31,226 bases of DNA from the NCBI GenBank assembly GCA_024364805.1, contig CM044490.1:11509057-11540282 (forward strand). The letters run 5' to 3'. Below, in pieces: positions 10,985 through 21,030 of this stretch. This DNA is from Euprymna scolopes (Eukaryota; Mollusca; Cephalopoda; Sepiida; Sepiolidae). Numbering within the stretch: the first letter of the stretch is position 1; every line of letters starts with the position of its first letter. The notes beneath the pieces are model-generated. The model saw only the letters and a list, made by a program, of their open reading frames with translations, made no database searches and was not told the origin of the DNA. The position numbers were made by a program, and so were the translations under genes.

Positions 10985-11420
10985 AGACAAAGACAGTTCT
11001 TCTTGTAGCCAAATGTTGAAAAATGTGTGTCAAATGGGAGAATTATATGTAAATAAAAGCTTAGTGTCAACGAAGCATGCGTTATCTCTACGATGCTATA
11101 TGTGTCAAAGACTTAGACAACGTATAGAAGACACCGCAAGTTATTTAAAATGGTTTATTCAAAGTAGTATTCGGTATACTAAGCATTAAATGGGTGACTC
11201 TAACGCATTAGTCATTTGACGGAGGAGAAAACAATTCCTAAACAGCTGTTTTATGGCCGTATAGATAGAGGTAACATACCACAATATAAACCAAGAAAAT
11301 AGTTTTAAGAGTATCTCAAGATGATTTTAAAATACGTTCGATAAGTGTACAAAGATGAAAACTCAAGCGAGAGATCCATTATTGACGAGAAAAAAACATT
11401 AGAGAAATTAGTAATCTTTT
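10985..11420 (+). mobile_element. C-terminal remnant of a second LINE family
   Basis: Plus-strand pieces match the region downstream of reverse transcriptase in a widespread invertebrate LINE type: SSSCSQMLKNVCQMGELYVNK, then EACVISTMLYVSKT*TTYRRHRKLFK (about 11076-11150), then SIRYTKH, then PKQLFYGRIDRGNIPQYKPRK (about 11235-11310), then EYLKMILKYV. The family usually reads ACVLSTLLYGSETWTTYRRH...IRWQD...RLRWAGHV.RM...PKQLFYGEL..GKR..G...R. The stretch with the LRWAGH part is reduced or replaced. There are several stops and frame changes, so it is an old fragment. It is unrelated in sequence to L1-L7. The clade was not assigned. Confidence 0.72.
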
Positions 11421-11876
11421 AAAGAGTAGGGTGTAGATTAGTCTGTTGTTTGACAGCATATCCGGCAAGGCTAAGTTGTCATAATGTAAGTCTAATCCGT
11501 AAATCTAAAAGTAGCCTGATACGACATTCGAAGATTCACAATTTTATTCATGGTTCATCTATCTAAGAGGAGACATTTTTAAGTCATCTATTTGTATTTT
11601 CAGGTAAGACTAAAGGTAGATTAAAAATTCATCCACGCAGGCTTACATCACTTTCTAAAGATACGGAATACTCATAGAAAAAAGTGGCAATAATCATGTA
11701 TATACATTATGCTTAATCATTGTAACTAGCATATATATTTTAGCAGCGGCAAAAAGAGTAAAGTTTAAAAGCGATATGTGTCGCCAACGCAATGAGGTTT
11801 AAATGCTGGATTGACGGAGTGACTTGTCTCGCCGCAATAATGAGCTGTGATAAAGGGAATCAATACTATAAGCAAA

Positions 11877-11878
<2 letters not shown>
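11421..11878. other. Anonymous AT-rich DNA
   Basis: Nothing coding or repetitive was recognised between the LINE remnant and the (AT)n array. Confidence 0.5.

Positions 11879-11953
<75 letters not shown>
11879..11953. repeat. (AT)n microsatellite, ~75 bp
   Basis: Uninterrupted AT dinucleotides. Confidence 0.97.
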
Positions 11954-11954
<1 letters not shown>

Positions 11955-12211
11955 TGCTAATATTACGTCAGGTGAACAAACTTAGTAGGCGATGGAAATT
12001 AAAAAAGTATTATGAATTAATAATAAATTGAGAAAGTCGAACTAATATGCTATAACAAAAACCCTATTTTAATATCATTTTTAATCTTAGTTTTAGGTGT
12101 ATTAATAAATCAGTGCACAGCGACACTACGCATTTTTATTTTTAAATTATAGTACAAATGTTAATATCAATTAATTAACACCTAGGTAACAAAAAGACTA
12201 GTCAATTACTC

Positions 12212-12280
12212 AATATATATTAATATATATGTATATATGCACATATAAAACACACGCACATATCAAACGCATACACACAC

Positions 12281-12332
<52 letters not shown>

Positions 12333-12343
12333 GTATATATATG
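12212..12343. repeat. TA/CA compound microsatellite
   Basis: TATA runs, a CACA-rich middle, then pure (AT)n at 12283-12326 and TATG units. Confidence 0.9.
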
Positions 12344-12979
12344 TTGTACATTTTCTCTATAATTGAGATGTCAGCATACACTATTCGTGTGCAATTTTAT
12401 TTCGTTTTAGAATCCTTATATATTCACAATCAGAAAATTATAATTTTGGGAAGGAATATCGGAAATTGAAGTACTGTGACAACCTGTCAATAGCCATTAC
12501 CAAATATAATCAAAATACATTTCACAAATGCAATTAGCTCCTTTCTATTAATCAAGTTATTTTGTGTTTGTCATTTCTTACTACTCGCTATGCTAGGTAT
12601 GTTTTAAATATTTGAATCAACTATCAGGATTTATCTCAATAACCATTACATTTATAGATATCTAAAGAATAGTTAAGAACGGCAATACCTTGTCCAGAAT
12701 AAAGGCATTTTGAAAGTATAATAGAATTACAGTGAGCTTGAATATAGCTGCACAAGTTAGTGTAACAAATTATAGGTGTTTAATTTTCAACAAACTCTTA
12801 AATAGACATGTGACTACCTATATCTTGATTTTAAAGTTTAATATGTAAATAGATTGCGTAATATAATGAAATGAAATTACAATTTATTTCCCATATTTTA
12901 CGCTGTTGTAATAATGCTTATATGCCATATTTTCTTTCAAAATTGGTATATGCTTTTATCTCAGATAAATTCAGTAATA

Positions 12980-13049
12980 AATATATATATATATATATAT
13001 ACATATATACATGCATATATATATGCGTGTGTGTGTATATGTGTGTGTC
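12980..13049. repeat. TA / TG compound microsatellite
   Basis: (AT)n, then ATAC/ATGC units, then (GT)n. Confidence 0.9.
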
Positions 13050-14204
13050 TGTTAAACATGAATCAACTCATTTTGATGGACATGATCCTATTAAAAACAA
13101 AATATAAATCAATTTGGAGGTGCTGATGCCAAAAATCTAATGGATTTGTCCTTATCAGGTCAACTTATTTTGAAATTTGCTATTTTGCTTTAAAACACAT
13201 ACTTGTCCTGGCTTAAAATAAATTGTTATGCTTTCTAATTTATACCATTTTAGTTCCACTTATGTAAATTCTACTTTCTTGCTAATTTCCTCTTCCGGTT
13301 GGTTCTTACTTCCTTTTCGCAAAAACTTGCGGCACAGGGTAACTCAATCCTCTTTATCAACTCTAGTCATGAACGGTATAATTTACTTATTGCTTCTTCT
13401 GGACAATATGTCTGTTTATTTTATTATGTAATGTGACATTTTATGCTATATTTCTTTACAGATTGTTTTAGTGTTTTTGTTGCTTTAACTCGTTCATGCT
13501 CTCATTCGGGTCTTAGGTTTTTGTGATTATTTTTATAACTGTCATTTTTTTAACTTTTTTTAGTATCAGGTGTTATATGTTTTTTAAAGAAATACAAATG
13601 TGGATTATCTACTAGTCTTTAGAATGTTTATTTTTTAAATAATTGTTCTGACTCAAAAGCGTAGGTGCTTGCGACTATAGTGCATTTAACGTGTTTCTAT
13701 ACACATTCTAGCTTTATAATTACAATGACAGGTTGGTATTTTTATGTGCACACCCTGATGATTACATCACAAAACGTACAGTTAAATCTAAATTTGCTAT
13801 ACACTATGTGGGTAAGAAGTGAAAAGTGAGTGGGCAACGTCGATTGCGGCATGTTTTAGTTATTAATATGCCAAAGTAAGGATTATTGTCTTAATGTTAG
13901 GAATATATTTATAAGTCAAATAGAAAAAAATTAAACCTCATTATTTTACTCCCGTTGCATATTTCGACCAAAAATATAGTGTAATGGCAGAAAGAAAATG
14001 TATTTCTTCCGAAAAAGTACATATATGGTAAAGCAGAGCCATATCATGTTGAACTCGAAAGAAGAATTCGTCCTTCCCCACCAAAAATAAACAAACGCGG
14101 CGTAATAGTATATAAGGAAGCTTAGTTTGCTTTAAATCGGATCATTGTTATTTGAAACAACAAAATATATTAATTAATCATTTTATCCGTGATCTAGCAA
14201 ATAT

Positions 14205-14450
14205 AATATATGTGTATATATATAATGCACATGCATAAGCCTGACAAATCTTTACAGCGAAACCCACTGCCAATTATATATTTTATATGATTTACGTTCT
14301 CTCTTTCTCTCCCACTATTTCTCCGCATATTCGTATATACATATGTGTATATACATATTACTATATGTGCGCGCATATGCATGCACATTTATATGTATAT
14401 ATGTGCGTGTGTGTCTGGATGCTCGAGTGTTCTGTGTCTTTGTGTGTGTG
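14205..14450. repeat. Interrupted TA/TG-rich simple-sequence zone
   Basis: Two clusters (about 14205-14222 and 14333-14450) are built from TATA, ATAC, ATGC and GTGT units, with about 110 bp of ordinary sequence between them. Confidence 0.7.
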
Positions 14451-15350
14451 ATAATCAAATATGTCTATTTTGATCAAACCTATTGTATTCATTTGGAGAA
14501 ATATATAAACGATGTGTGCTGAGCTTATATTTTACGAGGAATTTTAAACGGTGGGCTAAGGCCACCCTTATAATAACCTTTTTTTAACATTTGAGTATCT
14601 TGTGAATAGGTTTTGTTTTATAATTCATGAGTATATTTTGACTAGCCGTTGCTTCATTTGAAAAGTATGGTTGTTTTATCAAACGAAATCCGAAAATAAA
14701 TTGTATTCCTTTTTATTTTAATTTTAGAACTTATATAACTCTTTTTCATATATTCAAATAGGTCCTCTTCGATTTACATCGGTTCGTCCGAGTACACCAT
14801 GCTAACAAAGAAAACGTACCATAAAATTACAATATTTTTTTGAATATCACAATGAAGGTTTGATTAATATTTCGGCCTACTTGCTTTATTTTCTCCCGAG
14901 TTTATAGTGCAACTCATACTTACTATGTTCATGTATTTGGACCAATATCTGTTAATTTTTATAATTTCATACTTTTTATTGTTTTTCCTATGGCTTTAGT
15001 CAGTTGTCCCACGTGTACGTATTCATTAATAGAATACATAATTCAAAAGTGTGTCCATGCTTTTGCGTGCAATATAAAATCTCGGAAATGATCACAGAAA
15101 ATATTTGAGGAATCCAACAGAGAAACAGTCACAATAGAATCAAATATAAAGACATGAGTAAACATAATACAGATAATTCTAATCATAACGACTTATAAAT
15201 ATTTCAACTTTTAAAGGAAAATTAAAAATTATGCACACCTAAAAAAATAAGCATGATCAAATTAAATCTATTTTTATATGAAGGTTAATCTTTGTTTTAC
15301 TAAAACTCTTTCCACCATATAATAAGTAAATATGTCGATGCGAAAATCGA

Positions 15351-15353
<3 letters not shown>

Positions 15354-15384
<31 letters not shown>

Positions 15385-15590
15385 NNNNNNNNNNNNNNNN
15401 NNNNNNNNNNNNNNNNNNNNNNNNNNNNNNNNNNNNNNNNNNNNNNNNNNNNNNNNNNNNNNNNNNNNNNNNNNNNNNNNNNNNNNNNNNNNNNNNNNNN
15501 NNNNNNNNNNNNNNNNNNNNNNNNNNNNNNNNNNNNNNNNNNNNNNNNNNNNNNNNNNNNNNNNNNNNNNNNNATATATATATATATATA
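15354..15590. repeat. (AT)n microsatellite containing an assembly gap
   Basis: AT dinucleotides on both sides (15354-15384 and 15574-15590) flank a run of N. The true array length is unknown. Confidence 0.95.
15385..15573. other. Assembly gap, 189 N
   Basis: 189 consecutive N lie inside an AT dinucleotide array. Any frame reported across it is an artefact. Confidence 0.99.
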
Positions 15591-15754
15591 GTAGCAAAAG
15601 TACCCGTCGTTTAGTCGGTTCAAAAAAATCTACAGAAAATATACTCTGATTTATGAAAGTATGATGGGTTATGAAAATGAAGGATTGTAGAGAAATAGCT
15701 TCGAATTTTAGTCTATCAACACCAAAGCAAAAATGAAAGAAAAAATAAAATAGA

Positions 15755-16270
15755 TAAACCCCATAATTTATTATACTATACCTGTTCACACTGAAACACT
15801 TATCACAATATTCTGTGGATCTATATTAAAAACCTTGTAAATGTTTATTACATATTTCCATTCTATTAAGGTTAGGCGCGAACGAACACCCCATGATTAT
15901 AATATATCATATTTCTTCAAACTGAAATATAATTATCAAAGTATACTTACGTAGATAGATGAAAAGTCTTTATTAAAGGGTGTGCTTATTTCCATTCTAT
16001 GGAGGGCAGGATCGAACGCAGACCGCAAATTTTTATTATACCATCCCTATTTAAGTTTAACATACTTATCAAATTAATCTTATGTACATCTATACCAAAA
16101 ACACCTGTAAAAATATTTTTTTGCTTTTTAAATGTTTTATTTCAATACTTTTTGGCTATGGCGCGAACACAGGCCCCACAATTTTAATGAATCATCATTA
16201 TGCCAGATCAACCATACCCATTCCTGTGTATCGACACATCTTTTATCATGGCATGTGATAAGTTTTCTAT
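15755..16270. repeat. Decayed tandem repeat, ~135-150 bp unit, about 3.5 copies
   Basis: A landmark, TATTTC(C/A)AT(T/A), recurs at 15853, 15987 and 16138, giving periods of 134 and 151 bp. Each is followed 20-30 bases later by a CGAAC core inside GC-rich surroundings (GGCGCGAACGAACACCCC, GGATCGAACGCAGACCGC, GGCGCGAACACAGGCCCC). A shared AT-rich stretch then follows (for example TTTATTATAC.AT and ACTTATCA). The half copy at about 15755-15852 supplies the same second half (CCCCATAATTTATTATACTA, ACACTTATCA). On the minus strand the core of the second unit reads GTTCGATCC, similar to a tRNA B box. It is a diverged satellite or tandemly repeated SINE-like unit with no coding capacity. Confidence 0.7.
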
Positions 16271-16427
16271 AATAGTCAACCATATAAGAGCCTTTTCCAC
16301 ACATTCACTTGAAAAAAGGATAATTTAAACATGCACTTCACTGCTTGAAACAAAAAATTCGCAAGTCGTCATCCGTCGCTTACCGTGGTAATCCCTCGTA
16401 GACGAAAAAAATCTCACCTATTCCGAA
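16271..16427. other. Short anonymous stretch
   Basis: No gene was seen. A small palindrome (TTACC-GT-GGTAA) lies near 16382-16393. Confidence 0.4.
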
Positions 16428-17250
16428 CTTTATTTCTTGACTGGAATTTTTTTACATAGGCGTCAGGATTATCAAAGCAGAGAGGTCACTCAAGGATAAG
16501 TATTAAAGAGTTTACAGTAGTCAAAAGTACAATATAGTTATCGATTGTAATGGAAGTTCGGTAAATTTGTTAACTTAAGTGTAGCGCCCCATCAGAAACT
16601 TGTTCACGTTGAACTTGAAGACAACCATATTAAAGACAGTTGGAAAGCAGCAACACGGAAGACAATTCTAGAGGCGTGAATTTCTAAGAAAGAAGATTTG
16701 TTCATGGAATCTGCGTTTAGGTTTAGGCACATATAAATCGTGTGGGGGGATTAATGATAGTGCTTTCAGCTAGACGAGTGTTTCTTGTGAAAGTTTTGCG
16801 AGGGGGGCATAGATTGAAAGTCAGTCGAACACTTTCCATAAAAATAACGATAAAGCAGAGACAAACTAGCAACAGATACTGTGAGAAAGATGTTGCAGCG
16901 AAGGGAAAAGGAAATATCCCACAAGGGCACGAAGTCCATTTGGAACCCTATCAATGTAGGACAAGTCCTTTCTAGCAGCTCCTGTCCAGATGAGGCAACA
17001 GTATTCCATCCTTGGACGTACCTGGCTTTTATATAGATAGAGAATTGCATCAGCAGTGAGATATATACTGGATCGATAGAAAGATTCGACCATATTTCCA
17101 GCTGCCTTGGCAACAGATTTGATGTGTGTATTCTATTTAAGATCAGGAGTAAATGTCAAGCCCAGAAGCTTGTCGATATGTGAGGCCTCCGCAAGACGAG
17201 AGTCATTTATTTTAATCGATGCCAGATGGGGATCAGAAGTTTTATGATAT
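16428..17250 (-). mobile_element. LINE copy L5 (CR1/Jockey-like), 5'-truncated pseudogene
   Basis: A minus-strand LINE tail close to L4. It begins near the residues that give LLSFHHQRSDPH in intact relatives (about 17250). It continues with MVESFYRSSIYLTADAILYLYKSQVRPRMEYCCLIWTG (about 17093-16980), YIDRVPNGLRALVGYFLFPSLQ and LLYRYFYGKCSTDFQSM in a shifted frame, then a C-terminal tail to about 16600. There are several frame breaks. The 3' UTR (16440-16590) aligns along its length with those of L7 and, apart from the inverted duplication, L4. The TATGTAAAAAAA end is at about 16447. The catalytic core is absent. Confidence 0.85.
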
Positions 17251-18348
17251 AAATATTAATACTTACATTTTTCTTAATTCATTCTATGTATTCTCTCTTA
17301 AACTCGTTTTCAACATCCGATCTCTACCCAGGACGTTTATTTTATGCCTTGTTAAGTAAGTTTTGTATGATCAAAATATGATGTTGTTAAAATTTACAAC
17401 GTCTATTATATTTAAAAAAAAAAACAATATACGAATATTAACTGACAGGTTTTCTTTCCTTTATTAATGCCTTAGTGACTTTTTTTGTAGGCTGGCATTC
17501 TTAGCGTCATTTGAACGTACGAAACAAACGGTTACCAAATGTCTCTAAGACGACGAGTTTATATACGTAAATCTTTATCCGGTCATTTCATATGAAGCAG
17601 AAAATTTAATATTACACTATTTTGTCATGTGTTTGTATTTAATTAATTTTTCTACTTCTTCCAACCATTTTAACCGTCTGTTCTTCATTTATAATTTTAA
17701 AGCAGCCTCATTAAAGTTGAATAGTCTTCTCACGATTCTAATATGGCAGTATCATTTCCGTTTTAAATCATATGGAGATGTGTTTATGCATATTTATTTA
17801 GGTGAGGGCAACACTTCACTTAATTATGATACTTATTTCCATTTCATCCATGGAAGGCGCTGAAAGACATGGCATTGCACTCCTGCGCACGGCTCCCTTT
17901 TTTCGAATGATGAATCTATAGATTGTGTCAAGTCACTTATTCTGAGTGAAAGTTGAACAAGTTATAAACAATATGCTTTTGATCTAACACAACACAAGGG
18001 AAAGACCGCCTTTGATCATAGTCGACAAATTCCCTAGACCTCCTGATATAACCAAATTTAACGGTTTGCAAACTTATATCCTTCAAAGAGTAGCTAAGCT
18101 CTGCCTATCGCGTAATAACCACACTTATTCCTTTGCTAATTAGCCAGGCACATAGGTATAATATCAGCGACTTGTTTTAGACGTTTTGTGCTTGATATAG
18201 AAAAACGAACCCCAAGTCCACATTTATTAGTTGTGTAACTCAGAACTTAGACAATGACGCCGGTAGCATACTATGCATATCCACTTATATCAAATATATC
18301 CTTTGCTTTCAAGACGAATGCATGTGTATTTTCTATGATAAACATTAT

Positions 18349-18408
18349 CCCAAGATTTTTTCCTACTAAACTCTACCCAAGATTTTTTTTCCTACTAAAC
18401 TCTACCCA
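18349..18408. repeat. Tandem duplication, 27/29-bp unit x2
   Basis: The unit CCCAAG-T(n)-CCTACTAAACTCTA occurs twice in a row and differs only in the length of the T run, with CCCA starting a third. It is recent, judged by near identity. Confidence 0.9.
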
Positions 18409-18682
18409 AAATGCTGAAAATATTAATGTGTATTTATACAGGATCTTCTTCCCAAGCTTCTATAAAATCAAAACATTGCCCCAATATTTTAAGTTGGCTT
18501 TAGATTCCGGTCCTTACAATTAGAAACTGGCCTTTATGAACATGTAGATTTCCTTTGCTAAGGAACTCAGTATAATCAATTTTTATTCTAAAGCTTAGCT
18601 ATGAAATGGATATGTCATATAGGATTAGCTAACATCTTAACAGAGTTTGCACTTTACGGGAAATTGCTCTTAACGTATCAAA

Positions 18683-18720
18683 GACATTTCATATGTGATG
18701 ACATTTCATATGTGATGACA
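18683..18720. repeat. Tandem duplication, 17-bp unit x2
   Basis: GACATTTCATATGTGAT occurs twice exactly, with GACA of a third copy. Confidence 0.93.
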
Positions 18721-18821
18721 TAAAAGTCTACTTCAATATATCTCCCGATAAAGGATAGCTAGACATGTAATCTCAGTTATTAATTCTGTCTCATAGGTTC
18801 ATAAGAGTAATGGTCAAATAT

Positions 18822-19560
18822 TACAAGTATTTCTGGGGTCATTCTAGAGTCCATACTTGGCATACTATTTTCCTGATCTACATCGATGATCTCCCAAATC
18901 ACGTCCTAATATCATTCGCAGGAATTTATGCTGACGAAATTACCATCAATGACATCATATCAAAACCGTTTATGATCAAGTTCTCTTTTATTCTCTTTCC
19001 TGATCTTAACTACGTGGTACAATGGGGAAAGAGGTGGTTTGCCACTTTTAATGCACTTAGAAACAAACTTCTATCGTTACATTATCAACGCTCTCATCTC
19101 TCTTTGGCACTTATTGGAATGAATGGTTCTCCTTTTGAAGAGGATCCATGTTTGGACAAACTTCTGTGCTTGAATTTTACTCCTGATCTGAAATACAACA
19201 CGTACATAAAATTAATTGCAAAGGTCGCATGAAGAATGGGTGGATTCTTCTACTTCCTAATCAGATACCCTACTATGATTAAATTATCTATATATATAAA
19301 AACCATGTACCTCCAGGAATATTGTACTCTTGCCACACCTTGACAGGGTGTGCTAGAAACACTTGCTTTAACAGAGTTCAAAATATACTTTTTAGCATAG
19401 TTGGGGATGGCATTTCCACTTCCTTGCAACCCCTTTCCCTCAAAAGAAACATCGTAAGCCTATCTGTGTTTATCATTATTCTACGGCAAGTGCTCGTCTG
19501 AGCTCAAATCTATAGTCCCCATACGCCAAACTTTTTTACGGACAATATTCCGGTAAAGTA
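18822..19560 (+). mobile_element. LINE copy L6 (CR1/Jockey-like), truncated at both ends, pseudogene
   Basis: A plus-strand RT remnant. The first part is open: TIFLIYIDDLPNHVLISFAGIYADEITIND (about 18868-18957), VVQWGKRWFATFNALRNKLLSLHYQRS, CLDKLLCLNFTPDLKYNTYIKLIAKVA, to a stop at 19232. The catalytic pair YADD reads YADE. Past the stop, decayed blocks follow in other frames: GGFFYFLIRYPTMI-like, a short ILYSCHT-type stretch, FNRVQNILFSIVGDGISTSLQPL-like, and a Q/P-rich segment near 19515-19550. The 3' UTR and tail are not found, unlike the other copies, so the right end (about 19560) is a deletion or a later rearrangement. Confidence 0.8.
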
Positions 19561-20344
19561 CTTAAACATTTATAAAATCGGTACACGCTTGCTATCGCTA
19601 TATAAGTTTATACACATAACAACTTGATTACATTATTTTTCTAAAACGATATTTGTTTATGCTTGAACATCTACCGCTTATTTCTGAGTTTGCCATAAGA
19701 TATACTTGATATAATTTTCGATCCAGATAAATATACGATCTTAGAAAGTTGTGTTCCAAGTTTGAAGAATGACATTATCTAGTTTACATGTGTGTGTGTG
19801 TGTGTGAGTGTGTGTGTGTATCTCTGTGAGCGAGGGAGAACGTATTCGTATGCGTGTGTAATACATCTAGCAATTTTCTTGATTAACTAACCTGATAATA
19901 ATGTTGTGAGAGAGATTGCATAAAAAGAAATACAATAAAGCCTTATTTAATAAGTACCCATCTTTTAAAGGCTAGGCAAGTTACATTTCACCTAAAATCA
20001 AAGTACGGTCTTCCTTTTTTTCTCATATATCTACCACGCCTTCATCATAAAACGGCTACTTACGATATACTCAAAGAGAAATTGCGATAAAAAAGCCATT
20101 GAATGATGCATACAGAAATATATCTCACTTGTCATCTACTTTTCCGGAATTTACACTTTGAAAGCGCATTGAAAGACGACAGCTAGATTGAGTGATATGA
20201 TATATTAGTTTGATATTGGTTCATTAATAATATCGTTAGACTTGTCATAGAAGTCGTTATTGGTGCGAATATAACACAGTAATATTTCGTTTGATTTTAA
20301 TGTGGATTCATCAGAATCAACTTATTGTAAATATATATTATTTT

Positions 20345-20346
<2 letters not shown>
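19561..20346. other. Anonymous AT-rich DNA
   Basis: No gene was seen. A (TG)n run lies at 19788-19819. Confidence 0.5.
19788..19819. repeat. (TG)n microsatellite
   Basis: TG dinucleotides with one GA interruption. Confidence 0.9.
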
Positions 20347-20407
<61 letters not shown>

Positions 20408-20482
20408 TATATATATATCCGTTTCGGGTCAATATGAAACAGAACCACACATACATGCACACACACACACACACACACACAC
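20347..20482. repeat. (AT)n and (AC)n microsatellites
   Basis: (AT)n at 20347-20418 with a single G interruption, about 38 bp of other sequence, then (AC)n at 20457-20482. Confidence 0.93.
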
Positions 20483-20903
20483 ATAAAATACTGAGTAACT
20501 TTTATATTAAGGAGACATTTCTCATAACTGGTTCCAGAAAACAGTAAACAGATGAAATATCTTCTATAAAAGTAAACAACAGTCATTACATATTTAGCAT
20601 AGTTAGTTTGATTATTATTTAGTAATTTCCTCTTTGTTCTCCAAAATATTTCACTTGCTTCAATTTTCTGTTTAATGAAAATCTATACATGGAATCATAA
20701 TTCCAACTGTCTTGTATTATTGAATATTTTCCCATTATAAATCGGTTTGAAAACGTGTATTGTTTTAACAACGTGTAAATAAATGTAATTTGGTTCCAAC
20801 TATATATATTGTAAACTATAGTATTGACCCATTTCTTTTTATGCCTAAATATTATCTTTTAAGTTGCCTGTTCAACTCTAGATCATTTAAATACTACATA
20901 TTT

Positions 20904-20908
<5 letters not shown>
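20483..20908. other. Anonymous AT-rich DNA
   Basis: Nothing recognised on either strand. Confidence 0.45.
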
Positions 20909-20961
<53 letters not shown>

Positions 20962-21030
20962 GGAGGCGTGTGTGCGTTTGTGTGCCTGTATGTGTGAGGG
21001 TGTCAGGGTGTTCGTGCATATGTGTGTACA
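20909..21030. repeat. (TA)n followed by GT-rich sequence
   Basis: (TA)n at 20909-20959, then GTGTG-rich units with interruptions to about 21030. Confidence 0.9.

Larger units (their letters stand above)
11954..15353. other. Long anonymous AT-rich stretch with embedded microsatellites
   Basis: No protein similarity was seen on either strand. Open frames at 12871-13107, 12914-13126 and 13228-13431 are low-complexity translations of AT-rich DNA. Simple repeats at 12212-12343, 12980-13049 and 14205-14450 are listed separately. Region 13050-14200 looks single-copy within the window, with no recognisable content. Confidence 0.5.
17251..18821. other. Anonymous AT-rich DNA with small tandem duplications
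   Basis: No coding similarity was found. Frames at 17627-17863 and 18254-18523 are not recognisable. Around 17828-17870 (TATTTCCATTTCATCCATGG and onward) there is a possible single diverged copy of the 15.8-16.3 kb tandem repeat unit. Small duplications at 18349-18408 and 18683-18720 are listed separately. Confidence 0.45.

Noticed and set aside
15274-15789. Long frames through the gap at 15.3-15.8 kb
   Set aside because: They consist of N-derived unknown residues and translated (AT)n, so they are artefacts.
15885-16020. Possible tRNA gene from GTTCGATCC-like words
   Set aside because: No cloverleaf or acceptor stem can be drawn. The words recur as part of the tandem repeat unit.
15755-16270. 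CRISPR-like array
   Set aside because: The units are ~140 bp, diverged throughout and lack short exact repeats with unique spacers. The genome is eukaryotic.
17828-17870. Extra copy of the 15.8-16.3 kb tandem unit
   Set aside because: Only about 30 bases resemble the unit and the CGAAC core is not preserved, so it was not annotated as a separate repeat.
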